Source of the DNA: UKL13-3 sp943369665
GTDB taxonomy: Bacteria > Bacteroidota > Bacteroidia > UKL13-3
Direction: 5' to 3'
Assembly: GCA_943369665.1 (NCBI GenBank)
Contig: CALRNX020000001.1
Span: forward strand, 806,001-870,000
DNA: 64,000 nucleotides
Position 1 is the first letter of the stretch. Each line of letters opens with the position of its first letter. The notes under the pieces are model-generated. The model was not told where the DNA came from and ran no database searches. It worked only from the letters and a program-made list of their open reading frames with translations. Shown here piece after piece: positions 1-7,522 of this stretch. Position numbers and translations under genes: made by a program.

Positions 1-1
1 T

Positions 2-490
2 CCAACCAAAAACATAGAGAGAATTGAATGGTTCATTGAAAAGGCAACTGAAATGGGCATCGACTCCATTTCGTTTATGGAAACTGAAAACAGTGAACGC
101 TCACGCATTAAACTGGACCGCTGCGAAAAAATTGCCGTAAGTGCCATGAAACAGAGTAAACAATGGTTTGTACCAGCATTGAATGATATCCGTGATTTCA
201 AAACCGTTCTTGCTCAAAACACAAACCAAACTGAAAAATACATAGCCTGGTGTGAAACACCGCAAACGGAATTCCTGCCAAACCTTATCCTAAAAAAAGC
301 AAACAACTCCTCCTTGGAAAGAGAGATCATTGTGCTTATTGGCCCCGAAGGAGATTTTTCTGCTGCAGAAACAACACTTGCCCAACAATCCGGGTATGTG
401 CCGGTTTCGTTAGGTAATACTATCTTGCGTACTGAAACGGCAGCGCTTTTTGCTTGTGCGGCCATCAAAACCATTTTACCTTGTTCCTAA
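2..490 (+). CDS. rsmE: 16S rRNA m3U1498 methyltransferase RsmE, 3' part
   Basis: C-terminal two thirds of RsmE, the SPOUT-class enzyme that methylates N3 of U1498 in 16S rRNA using S-adenosylmethionine. The frame is open from base 2, so the gene starts upstream of the window. Family marks are GPEGDFS (usual form GPEGG[FW]S) and, further on, LGNTILRTETA, which together form the knotted cofactor site. The first internal ATG (base 53) is not the start, because the residues before it (PTKNIERIEWFIEKATEMGI) already match the family. It ends 16 bases before the next gene on the same strand, so the two may be co-transcribed. Confidence 0.93.
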   Translation, partial: PTKNIERIEWFIEKATEMGIDSISFMETENSERSRIKLDRCEKIAVSAMKQSKQWFVPALNDIRDFKTVLAQNTNQTEKYIAWCETPQTEFLPNLILKKANNSSLEREIIVLIGPEGDFSAAETTLAQQSGYVPVSLGNTILRTETAALFACAAIKTILPCS

Positions 491-506
491 AAAGATTCAT
501 TTATTC

Positions 507-1154
507 ATGAAAAAAATATTCATCCTGATCCTCATATGCATCCAATTTGGCTTTGCACCACCAACCATTAAAATAGCCAAACTTAAATACAATGGCGGTG
601 GGGATTGGTATGCCAATAAAACGTCATTGCCCAACCTGATCGCATTTTGCAACCAACAACTGTCGACCAATATTGTGGCAGAAGAAGATATTGTGGAAGT
701 GGGAAGTGCTGATCTGTTCAATTATCCTTTTGTGCACCTTACAGGACATGGGAATATTGTACTGAACAACCAGGAAGCCGACAATCTCAGGAATTATTTA
801 GTAGCTGGTGGTTTTTTGCATGTAGATGATAATTATGGACTGGATAAATTTTTGAGAAGGGAAATGAAAAAAGTATTTCCCGAACTTGAATTTATAGAAC
901 TCCCATTCTCTCATCCTATTTACCATCAAAAATTTAATTTTGACAAAGGCCTGCCCAAAGTGCACGAACATGAAGGAAAAGCACCGCAGGGTTTTGGATT
1001 GATCTATAAAGGCCGATTGGTTTGTTTTTACAGTTACGAATGTGACCTTGGAAATGGTTGGGAAGATCAGGATGTTTACAACGACCCTGAAGCAGTTCGA
1101 TTGAAGGCGCTTCAAATGGGAGCTAACTTAATTGAGTACGCCTTTACGAAATAG
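507..1154 (+). CDS. DUF4159 domain protein, exported
   Basis: A 215-residue protein with an N-terminal hydrophobic signal segment (residues 1-17) followed by a DUF4159 domain covering nearly all the rest. Visible marks are KLKYNGGGDWYAN near the start, a GHGN motif and GGFLHVDD in the middle. The fold resembles class-I glutamine-amidotransferase-like domains, but no enzyme activity is established for the family. The frame is open to an ATG at 450, inside rsmE. I chose 507 because MKKIFILILI is a typical signal-peptide start and it leaves a clean 16-base gap after rsmE. Its position after rsmE suggests an operon but gives no function. Confidence 0.8.
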   Translation: MKKIFILILICIQFGFAPPTIKIAKLKYNGGGDWYANKTSLPNLIAFCNQQLSTNIVAEEDIVEVGSADLFNYPFVHLTGHGNIVLNNQEADNLRNYLVAGGFLHVDDNYGLDKFLRREMKKVFPELEFIELPFSHPIYHQKFNFDKGLPKVHEHEGKAPQGFGLIYKGRLVCFYSYECDLGNGWEDQDVYNDPEAVRLKALQMGANLIEYAFTK

Positions 1155-1158
1155 TGCC

Positions 1159-1686
1159 CTATTTTGGAGTAGCATTTTTAATCAAAGCTTTTACCATCCC
1201 CTCGCTCCTGCCAATATCGCGGTACTCACCAAAATAATACAGATCATCATAGATATCCCATTTGTTCCAACCCTGTTTATAGTTTTTCAGGGTGCAATTG
1301 ATCATAATGGCTTTTACTGTGTGCTTAAAATTATAATAATTCCTTTGTGGCGTAATTGTGTAAACCGTTTTCTGGTAATCATAGTTCTTGATACCTGCAT
1401 TAAAAGAATCCACTTTAAGGGTAAGGATAAAATGAAATTGTGGAGAATCGATCGGGACTTCAAAATAACCCCTGCGCTTTAATGCTTTCACACTTGCTTT
1501 GCGCATAACCTCTACAAACTCTTCCGACAAAAATTCGGGAGCGTAGTTAATCACGGTTACCTTAACAGAATACCGTTTAGAATCACCAATATCAATTGTA
1601 TTGCGATACCAATACCTTTGGTGGCAACCGTTAAACAACAATATTGCGATACAACAATAGAAAACCGGAGCGAAATATTTTTTCAT
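1159..1686 (-). CDS. putative lipoprotein, unknown function
   Basis: A 175-residue protein I do not recognise. It begins with a lipoprotein-like signal (MKKYFAPVFYCCIAILLF) and a Cys at residue 21 preceded by FNG, a weak lipobox, so it is probably membrane anchored. The rest is soluble, rich in Tyr, Lys and Phe, with predicted alternating strands and helices. The frame extends five codons further upstream to 1701; 1686 gives the better signal peptide. It converges with the DUF4159 gene (4 bases between stops) and is divergent from folA, with 65 bases between the starts. Confidence 0.6.
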   Translation of the reverse strand: MKKYFAPVFYCCIAILLFNGCHQRYWYRNTIDIGDSKRYSVKVTVINYAPEFLSEEFVEVMRKASVKALKRRGYFEVPIDSPQFHFILTLKVDSFNAGIKNYDYQKTVYTITPQRNYYNFKHTVKAIMINCTLKNYKQGWNKWDIYDDLYYFGEYRDIGRSEGMVKALIKNATPK

Positions 1687-1751
1687 TCTAAAAGAAGTCA
1701 CAAATTATAAAATATTCGTTTGCTTTGCCAAAGTAAAAGTTAGGATACCGC

Positions 1752-2237
1752 ATGATTATATCACTTATTGTAGCAGCTGATGAAAACAATGCCATTGGAA
1801 ACCAAAACCAATTGCTTTGTCATTTGCCAAAGGATTTAAAATATTTTAAAGCCACCACCACCGGGCATCATATTGTAATGGGCCGAAAAACGTATGAAAG
1901 TGTGGGGCGTCCGCTGCCCAACAGGGTAAATATTGTGATCAGCAGGAATACCGAACTAAAAATAGCAGGTTGTGTTGTGTTACCATCATTGGAAGCCGCT
2001 ATATCTTTTGCTAGGGAAGCAGGAGAAACAGAACTTTTTATTACAGGTGGGGGAATCATTTTTGAACAATCGCTTACTTTGGTCAATAAAGTTTACCTTA
2101 CCCGTATCCACCACCAATTTGAGGCTGATACCTTTTTTCCTGCACTTGGGAGTGAATGGAAATTAACAAAAAATGAACGTCATGAGGCTGATGAAAAAAA
2201 TGCCTATCCGTTCTCTTTCCAGGTTTTTGAACGGTAA
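1752..2237 (+). CDS. folA: dihydrofolate reductase
   Basis: A 161-residue type-I dihydrofolate reductase, which reduces dihydrofolate to tetrahydrofolate with NADPH in the cytoplasm (E. coli enzyme: 159 residues). Seen: IVAADENNAIG at the N-terminus, LPKDLKYFK with the acidic catalytic residue D28, the NADPH-binding GRKTYES segment, and the C-terminal ITGGGIIF. Oddity: the Trp next to the active site (E. coli W22, in W-N-L-P-A-D) is a Cys here (C23, codon TGT, one base from TGG). Either a real variant or a sequence error. It is divergent from the lipoprotein gene and converges on rnz. Confidence 0.95.
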   Translation: MIISLIVAADENNAIGNQNQLLCHLPKDLKYFKATTTGHHIVMGRKTYESVGRPLPNRVNIVISRNTELKIAGCVVLPSLEAAISFAREAGETELFITGGGIIFEQSLTLVNKVYLTRIHHQFEADTFFPALGSEWKLTKNERHEADEKNAYPFSFQVFER

Positions 2238-2258
2238 AATGCCAAAACTCAAACAAGC

Positions 2259-3179
2259 TTAACGTTCAAACAGAAAAGTCTTTCCTTCCTCGGCTATTTC
2301 CGTTTGAGGAAACGCTGTTTTTGCTTCTTCGAGCAATACTGTCAGATCATCATACCGCGATGAAAAATGCCCGATGAGTAATTTTTTCACATTGGCTTTT
2401 TTTGCAACAAGACCTGCTTGCAGTGCTGTAGTGTGCATTGTTTCAAGTGCTCGTTCCAATTTTTCGTGCAAAAAGGTAGACTCATGGTATAAAAAATCAA
2501 CATCTCTCACAAAGGCTATTACCCGTTCGTCATATACCGTATCGCTTGCATAAGCATACTTTATCGGAAAGCCTGCATCAAAAGTGATGGTTTCATTTTC
2601 AATAACCGTTTTGCCATCGGCACTTACAAAATCTTTTCCGCGTTTAATATCATTGTAATAAGTAAATGGAATATGATGGCGTTCGCAAGCCTCAATATTA
2701 AGCTTGCGCAAACGTGCCTGTTCTTCAAATAAAAAGCCGGTGGTTGGAACCCTGTGGTATAATGGGAAAGAAGTTACCCTGATCCAGGTATCTTCAAAAA
2801 TAACCTCAGGATACGAATCTTGGGTAATATGCCTGATAATATCAAACCGCAAATGGGTATCCGAATGTTTCATAAACAGATCAATGATCTCGAATACACT
2901 TTGCGGGGCAAAAATATGTAAAGGATCAAGGCGGCTATTGAGGTTCATGGAAAAGAGCATTCCCGGTAATCCCAAAATATGGTCGGCATGCACATGGCTG
3001 ATAAAAATATACTGAAGCTTAGACTTTTTAAGTTTGTATTTGCGCATCTGCATCTGCGTGCCTTCGCCACAATCAATCAAAATATGATGATCGAGCATAT
3101 TCAAATACTGGGAACTGGGAAACCTGTTGAGCGTAGGGGTAGCCGAACTATTTCCTAATATGGTTAACGCTATACTCAT
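2259..3179 (-). CDS. rnz: ribonuclease Z
   Basis: A 306-residue short-form RNase Z (tRNA 3'-processing endonuclease), a metallo-beta-lactamase-fold enzyme that trims 3' trailers from pre-tRNA. The zinc motif HVHADH is at residues 62-67, preceded by DCGEGTQMQ (36-44), the classical RNase Z/ElaC signature; further metal ligands lie in the ASDT and GHFSSR segments. The start codon overlaps the stop of the STAS gene upstream by four bases (TGA within CATGAG read on the minus strand), which indicates translational coupling. In this genome tRNAs may carry encoded CCA (see tRNA-Val), for which RNase Z is often non-essential. Confidence 0.95.
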   Translation of the reverse strand: MSIALTILGNSSATPTLNRFPSSQYLNMLDHHILIDCGEGTQMQMRKYKLKKSKLQYIFISHVHADHILGLPGMLFSMNLNSRLDPLHIFAPQSVFEIIDLFMKHSDTHLRFDIIRHITQDSYPEVIFEDTWIRVTSFPLYHRVPTTGFLFEEQARLRKLNIEACERHHIPFTYYNDIKRGKDFVSADGKTVIENETITFDAGFPIKYAYASDTVYDERVIAFVRDVDFLYHESTFLHEKLERALETMHTTALQAGLVAKKANVKKLLIGHFSSRYDDLTVLLEEAKTAFPQTEIAEEGKTFLFER

Positions 3180-3556
3180 GCATTCAAATCATCGTCACTC
3201 ATGCTCAAAAACTGCTTTTCCAACTGATCCATAAACACAAAATCCACCGCTTCAACATCGGTAGGGATAAACGTTATATCTGCCTTATTAAACAAACGGG
3301 TAAAAGCATCTTCGGCATTGGTTAAAATAAGCAATCCATCATTGTCCTGCAATTCAATTCCGAGTTGGATCAACTCGCGCACACCATCAGCGTTACAGTC
3401 CACTACTGTTGAAATATTCACAATAACATATTTGCTGCTGCTGGCTGCCTCATGCAATACCTTTTCACGTAATTTAGCACAGGTGTCTTTATTCAACTCG
3501 GTGAGCTGAGGTTTGATTAACGAGTACTGGTCGTTTTTTTCAATGGTATAATTCAT
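3176..3556 (-). CDS. STAS domain protein (anti-sigma-factor antagonist type)
   Basis: A 126-residue single-domain protein of the STAS fold, the type found in SpoIIAA/RsbV anti-anti-sigma factors. It has the expected beta-strand opening, the helix KYVIVNIS followed by TVVDCNADGVREL where these proteins carry the phosphorylatable Ser/Thr, and a second strand LLILTNA. The usual D-S-S/T-G site reads D-C-N-A-D-G, so the phosphorylated residue appears absent and classical switching by a serine kinase is doubtful. It is upstream of rnz and overlaps it by four bases. No partner kinase or sigma factor gene is in the window. Confidence 0.8.
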   Translation of the reverse strand: MNYTIEKNDQYSLIKPQLTELNKDTCAKLREKVLHEAASSSKYVIVNISTVVDCNADGVRELIQLGIELQDNDGLLILTNAEDAFTRLFNKADITFIPTDVEAVDFVFMDQLEKQFLSMSDDDLNA

Positions 3557-3642
3557 GGTGTTATCTTAAAATTATTGGGTAAAAATAACATACCTGCTCG
3601 AATATTCTATTATTTTTACGCACTCACCCAAAGCAAATCCAT

Positions 3643-4410
3643 ATGATGAACACAAAGCCCATTGCTTGTATTACCGGAGCATCGGCCGGAATAGGCGAAG
3701 CAACAGCACATATCCTGGCTGCCAATGGTTATAATTTGATCTTGATTGCCCGCAGAAAAGACAAATTGGAAACACTGGCCAATACATTGAAAAACCAGTA
3801 CAAAGCCCAAATATTGATAAAAACACTTGACGTGCGCAACCGTAAAGAGGTTCAACAAACGATTGAATCGTTGCCGGCTGAGTGGAAAAAAGTAGACGTA
3901 TTAATCAATAATGCAGGATTGGCAAGTGGCCTGGCTCCTATTGAAAAAGGTGATATAGACGATTGGGAGGTAATGATTGATACCAATATTAAAGGATTAT
4001 TGTATGTAACCCGCAATATCGCTCCGCTGATGATAGCACATGGCAAAGGTCATATTGTCAATATTGGGAGCATAGCCGGCAAAGAAGTATACGCCAATGG
4101 CAATGTATACTGTGCCACCAAACATGCCGTTGATGCACTTAATAAAGCCATGCGGATTGATATGGCCCAATATCCCATCAAAGTAACCGCTATTCATCCG
4201 GGTGCAGTGGAAACAGAGTTCAGTATTGTTCGTTTTCATGGCGATGAACACAAAGCCAAAACAGTATACGAAGGATTCGAAAATTTAGTAGCACAAGATA
4301 TTGCCGAAGCCATTTGGTTTGCTTTATCACGTCCGGCACATGTTAATATCAATGAACTCACCATTATGCCTACAGCACAACCTATTGCAAGTATTATTCA
4401 CCGAAAGTAG
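3643..4410 (+). CDS. short-chain dehydrogenase/reductase, YdfG-like
   Basis: A 255-residue classical SDR oxidoreductase using NAD(P)H. The cofactor-binding TGASAGIG motif is at residues 11-18, NNAG is in the middle, and the catalytic YxxxK reads YCATK, preceded by the Ser in NIGSIAG. The overall pattern (IPHPGAVETEF-like segment after the active site, C-terminal NINELTIMPTAQ) fits the YdfG/serine-3-dehydrogenase subgroup that oxidises 3-hydroxy acids, but the substrate cannot be set from sequence. A second ATG follows at once, so the start is uncertain by one codon. It stands alone, converging with the cytochrome gene. Confidence 0.87.
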   Translation: MMNTKPIACITGASAGIGEATAHILAANGYNLILIARRKDKLETLANTLKNQYKAQILIKTLDVRNRKEVQQTIESLPAEWKKVDVLINNAGLASGLAPIEKGDIDDWEVMIDTNIKGLLYVTRNIAPLMIAHGKGHIVNIGSIAGKEVYANGNVYCATKHAVDALNKAMRIDMAQYPIKVTAIHPGAVETEFSIVRFHGDEHKAKTVYEGFENLVAQDIAEAIWFALSRPAHVNINELTIMPTAQPIASIIHRK

Positions 4411-4450
4411 CAGTTAGCATTGCCTTTAGTTCAATAACAGACTTAATGCT

Positions 4451-5818
4451 TTACCTTCTTGCGTTCTCCAAATCAAAATCTTCATCTCCCTTTTGGTAGG
4501 GAACATACGTTACAATAAGCTGAAACATTTCATCGGTGGTGCGCATGCTTCCATTGCGTTCGCGGATCTCGCGTGGAGGTGAAAAAGGATTATTGGGATT
4601 GGCTGCTGTATTATCATACTCTCCTTCCACGTAAATAGTAGTGCCTTTCGGAATCTTTAACAGCTTTTTAAATTTATAAAAATACTGCCACCTGAAATCC
4701 CAATTATTGATGCGGATAAGCGGAATCGTATCACCATTGGGCTTAACAGCGTAAGCCCAAAAACGTTTACCGATCAAATGCATATGTGGCACAATGCTGA
4801 TCAGCGAAATATCTTCAGGCATGGTAGCTTTTATGTGAAATGTCTTAACTATATTGGGAGGAATGACCAATTCTGGAACCACTGGTGTAATGCCCAATGT
4901 ACCAATCTGGAATTCACTCACCGGACGTTTGGGTGGTTTGGTACCAAAGTAGATTTTATAATAACTGCTATCGGTTGTGGCAATGGGTGACGGGCCAAAA
5001 TGCATATCATTTAAATAAAAAGCGCCCTTTTTTGAAAGTTTATACCCACCTATGTCTTCAGGGTAAAAACTGTGTAAAGCTCCGGGTAAATAATTGCTCA
5101 CACTGGGGGTCATTGTGGGATAACTCCCATCATCCTGCAAAATCCCCAATTCCTTGTGAATCGTTTGGCTATTGGCCTGATCTTGGTTTACGTATAATTT
5201 TCCCTCGTGTATATTTTTTTTCTTCCCTTCTTCAAATTGCAGCAAATGTGTATTCACATGGTGAACCAGTTTTTTATTACCGGCTACAAACTCAATAGCT
5301 CTTACAAAAGTATCGTTGGGAATTTCGTATGGAATTTTCATTACCAAAAACAAGTCTTCGTTGTTCCCCTTTATGTTTACAGGTGGTACTTTCAAGATCA
5401 GGTCGGGTTTACCAAAATGCACCTCGCTTAATACCTGGCTGGGTTTAACTAAATGAGCTGTATCACCCGGCAACATGCCTTCATCCACCCAGCGTTTGAC
5501 CAGTTCTATTTGCGCATCACTCAATACCATTTCATCGGCAAAATGTGAATACGAAGCATCCGCGGGCCATGGTGGCATGATGCGTTCGGTGACCATATAC
5601 TTAACCAATTTTGCCCGTTTGGCTACATCATTATAGGTAACCAGGTTAAACGGACCGGCTTCTCCTTCAATATGGCATTTGGTGCAGTTTTGATGAATAA
5701 TTGGGGCAATATGTTCAGCAAAAGTTACTTGCTTTGGAGGGGATTGCACTCCACCATCATTCATTCCACACGAAACAATCATGCAACTCAATACCAATAT
5801 GATCAGTTTGTCTTTCAT
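4451..5818 (-). CDS. lipoprotein with cytochrome c and copper monooxygenase-like domains
   Basis: A 455-residue exported lipoprotein (signal and Cys17 in IVSCG). Residues about 33-115 form a cytochrome c module with one haem site, CTKCH (45-49), and a downstream Met in the ERIMPPWP segment. The remaining part resembles ascorbate-dependent type II copper monooxygenases (peptidylglycine hydroxylating type): a His-His pair in KLVHHVNTH and an HxH in VPHMHLIG are in the places of the two copper sites. Activity is inferred only. It lies 29 bases after a redoxin gene on the same strand, and this pairing suggests an exported redox unit. Confidence 0.72.
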   Translation of the reverse strand: MKDKLIILVLSCMIVSCGMNDGGVQSPPKQVTFAEHIAPIIHQNCTKCHIEGEAGPFNLVTYNDVAKRAKLVKYMVTERIMPPWPADASYSHFADEMVLSDAQIELVKRWVDEGMLPGDTAHLVKPSQVLSEVHFGKPDLILKVPPVNIKGNNEDLFLVMKIPYEIPNDTFVRAIEFVAGNKKLVHHVNTHLLQFEEGKKKNIHEGKLYVNQDQANSQTIHKELGILQDDGSYPTMTPSVSNYLPGALHSFYPEDIGGYKLSKKGAFYLNDMHFGPSPIATTDSSYYKIYFGTKPPKRPVSEFQIGTLGITPVVPELVIPPNIVKTFHIKATMPEDISLISIVPHMHLIGKRFWAYAVKPNGDTIPLIRINNWDFRWQYFYKFKKLLKIPKGTTIYVEGEYDNTAANPNNPFSPPREIRERNGSMRTTDEMFQLIVTYVPYQKGDEDFDLENARR

Positions 5819-5847
5819 TCTCTTAAATTATCAACCATTGCTATAAG

Positions 5848-6402
5848 TTACTCGATAAAACAACCTACTGCTTTTGTTTTAGACACAACAATAGGTTTAT
5901 GCTGCACAATACTTGTTAAGGCATCTTTTAAATTGTGTTCGGTTATCACCTTACGCTTTTTGCCCAGCTCATAAGCCCAATTATCAATCCGGCCCTGGTA
6001 TACAACCTTACCCGCTTTATCGAGCACAACGACTTCCGGTGTAATGGTAACCTTGTATTTTTGTACCAATTTCAATTGTTCATCTATATACAGTGGCATA
6101 GGAATATTGTATTGTTTGTTATATTCAGCAATGGTTGTTATGGTAAAATCTGTTCCCGGAATAATACCTACCATCTCAATTCCTTGTTTGGAAAATTCAG
6201 CATACAATTGCCGGATGGTTAATGAATAACTTTGGCATAAAGGACATTCAGGGGACAAAAAGTAATAAACACGTGCTTTACCGGTCACTTTTTCAGAAAA
6301 GACCACAGGCATCCCTTTGCGATCCTTAAGCTGAAAAGACTGGGCCGTGGCAATACTCAAGGAGTACCAACAACATAACACCAAAAACAATTTATACATC
6401 AA
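5848..6402 (-). CDS. exported redoxin/thioredoxin-fold protein
   Basis: A 184-residue protein with a cleavable-looking signal peptide ending in IATAQS near residue 22, then an AhpC/TSA-type thioredoxin fold. The redox site is CPLC in SPECPLCQSY, followed by the family segment GKVVYQGRIDNW near the C-terminus, typical of the redoxins found beside cytochrome/PHM-like proteins. It likely works in the periplasm. It is first in a two-gene set with the cytochrome lipoprotein (29-base gap). Two Met codons open the frame (6402 and 6399), so the start is uncertain by one residue. Divergent from msrA. Confidence 0.82.
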   Translation of the reverse strand: MMYKLFLVLCCWYSLSIATAQSFQLKDRKGMPVVFSEKVTGKARVYYFLSPECPLCQSYSLTIRQLYAEFSKQGIEMVGIIPGTDFTITTIAEYNKQYNIPMPLYIDEQLKLVQKYKVTITPEVVVLDKAGKVVYQGRIDNWAYELGKKRKVITEHNLKDALTSIVQHKPIVVSKTKAVGCFIE

Positions 6403-6483
6403 ACAAATATCTTAAAAACCATGCAGGATAAAAATACGTATCTTGTTAAAACCAAACATCAGCTTATTATGTTAACTATATCA

Positions 6484-7158
6484 ATGAATAAATTAACCGG
6501 AACCTTTTCATTCCTTCTCTTAAATTTAATCAGCCTTACCTTATTTTCGTGTACCCAAAAAAGTGACAAGCCCATTCCGAAATTATTATCAAATATGAAT
6601 ACAGAAACAACCAACACCCTTGATACTGCAACCTTTGGTGCAGGATGCTTTTGGTGTGTAGAAGCGATATACCAACAATTGGAAGGCGTTATTTCGGTAA
6701 CATCCGGTTACAGTGGAGGACATATTAAAAATCCAACGTACAAAGAAGTGTGCAGCGGATTGACAGGACACGCTGAGGTTTGCCGGATTGTTTACGATCC
6801 TAAAATCATTACTTATCCTGAATTATTGCAAGCCTTTTGGGTAAGTCACGATCCGACAACCCTTAACCGACAAGGAAATGATGTGGGCACCCAATACCGT
6901 TCGGTGATTTATTACCATAGCGAACAACAAAAACAATTAGCTGAACAGTACAAAAAAGAACTGAATGCTTCACATGCATATCCTGATCCGATTGTAACGG
7001 AAATAAGTCCCAGCGAAGCCTTTTACAAAGCCGAAGACTACCACCAAAACTATTTCAACGAAAATGGAGATCAGCCTTATTGCCAGTTTGTGGTGAAACC
7101 CAAACTCGATAAGTTTCAAAAAGTGTTTAAGGGAAAACTCAAAACGAAAGTTCATTAG
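6484..7158 (+). CDS. msrA: peptide-methionine (S)-S-oxide reductase, lipoprotein form
   Basis: MsrA reduces the S-epimer of methionine sulfoxide in proteins, using a thiol donor. The catalytic GCFW motif (in TFGAGCFWCVEA) and the GYSGG and GTQYRS segments are all present. Unlike cytoplasmic MsrA, it has a lipoprotein signal, with Cys23 in LTLFSC, so it probably repairs proteins in the cell envelope. I chose the ATG at 6484 because it gives a good signal peptide; the frame is open to an ATG at 6421. The redoxin read divergently next to it (start-to-start about 80 bases) could be related to the same oxidant defence. A terminator follows. Confidence 0.93.
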   Translation: MNKLTGTFSFLLLNLISLTLFSCTQKSDKPIPKLLSNMNTETTNTLDTATFGAGCFWCVEAIYQQLEGVISVTSGYSGGHIKNPTYKEVCSGLTGHAEVCRIVYDPKIITYPELLQAFWVSHDPTTLNRQGNDVGTQYRSVIYYHSEQQKQLAEQYKKELNASHAYPDPIVTEISPSEAFYKAEDYHQNYFNENGDQPYCQFVVKPKLDKFQKVFKGKLKTKVH

Positions 7159-7234
7159 ATTATTAACCTTTACCAGGTCAATATCTTATCGTTTTACCAG
7201 AACATCTTACTTTCACTATAACAAAACACTACAT

Positions 7235-7273
7235 AAAAAAAGCCGTGTGTTCTTATCGAATACACGGCTTTTG
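7235..7273. terminator. bidirectional terminator between msrA and tRNA-Val
   Basis: Arms AGCCGTGT (7241-7248) and ACACGGCT (7262-7269) form a GC-rich stem. It has a run of A before it and T after it, so it can end transcription of msrA on the plus strand and of tRNA-Val on the minus strand. Confidence 0.85.
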
Positions 7274-7274
7274 A

Positions 7275-7352
7275 TGGTGGAGGCTACTGGATTCGAACCA
7301 GTGACCCTCTGCTTGTAAGGCAGATGCTCTGAACCAGCTGAGCTAAGCCTCC
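7275..7352 (-). tRNA. tRNA-Val (UAC anticodon)
   Basis: Read on the minus strand, a full cloverleaf is visible: acceptor stem GGAGGCT/AGCCTCC, D arm TAGCTCAGCTGG, anticodon stem TCTGC/GCAGA around the seven-base loop CTTACAA (anticodon TAC, valine), and T arm ACTGGTTCGAATCCAGT. The 3' CCA is encoded in the DNA (7275-7277). It lies alone, ahead of a terminator on its own strand. Confidence 0.97.
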
Positions 7353-7522
7353 ATAGTTAAGGAGCTCTTAATCGAAAGATTGTTTGCTACTGCTAGCAAC
7401 CTTTCTTCCGTTAAGGGGATGCAAAGATAAATTTAGATATGAAAAAGTCAAATCATTCGTTAAATATTTTTAAAAGTATTTTGTAACGCGTTGAATTTCA
7501 TAAATTGCCACCGCTAAAAAAA

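Larger units (their letters stand above)
7159..7522. other. intergenic stretch, msrA to AsmA gene
   Basis: Besides the terminator and tRNA-Val, the rest (7353-7522) is AT-rich with no convincing reading frame. It should hold the promoters of the tRNA (minus strand) and of the AsmA-like gene (plus strand), but I see no clear TAnnTTTG box. Confidence 0.5.

Noticed and set aside
1132..1482. 116-codon frame at 1132 on the plus strand
   Set aside because: It lies antisense to the putative lipoprotein gene and has no recognisable features.
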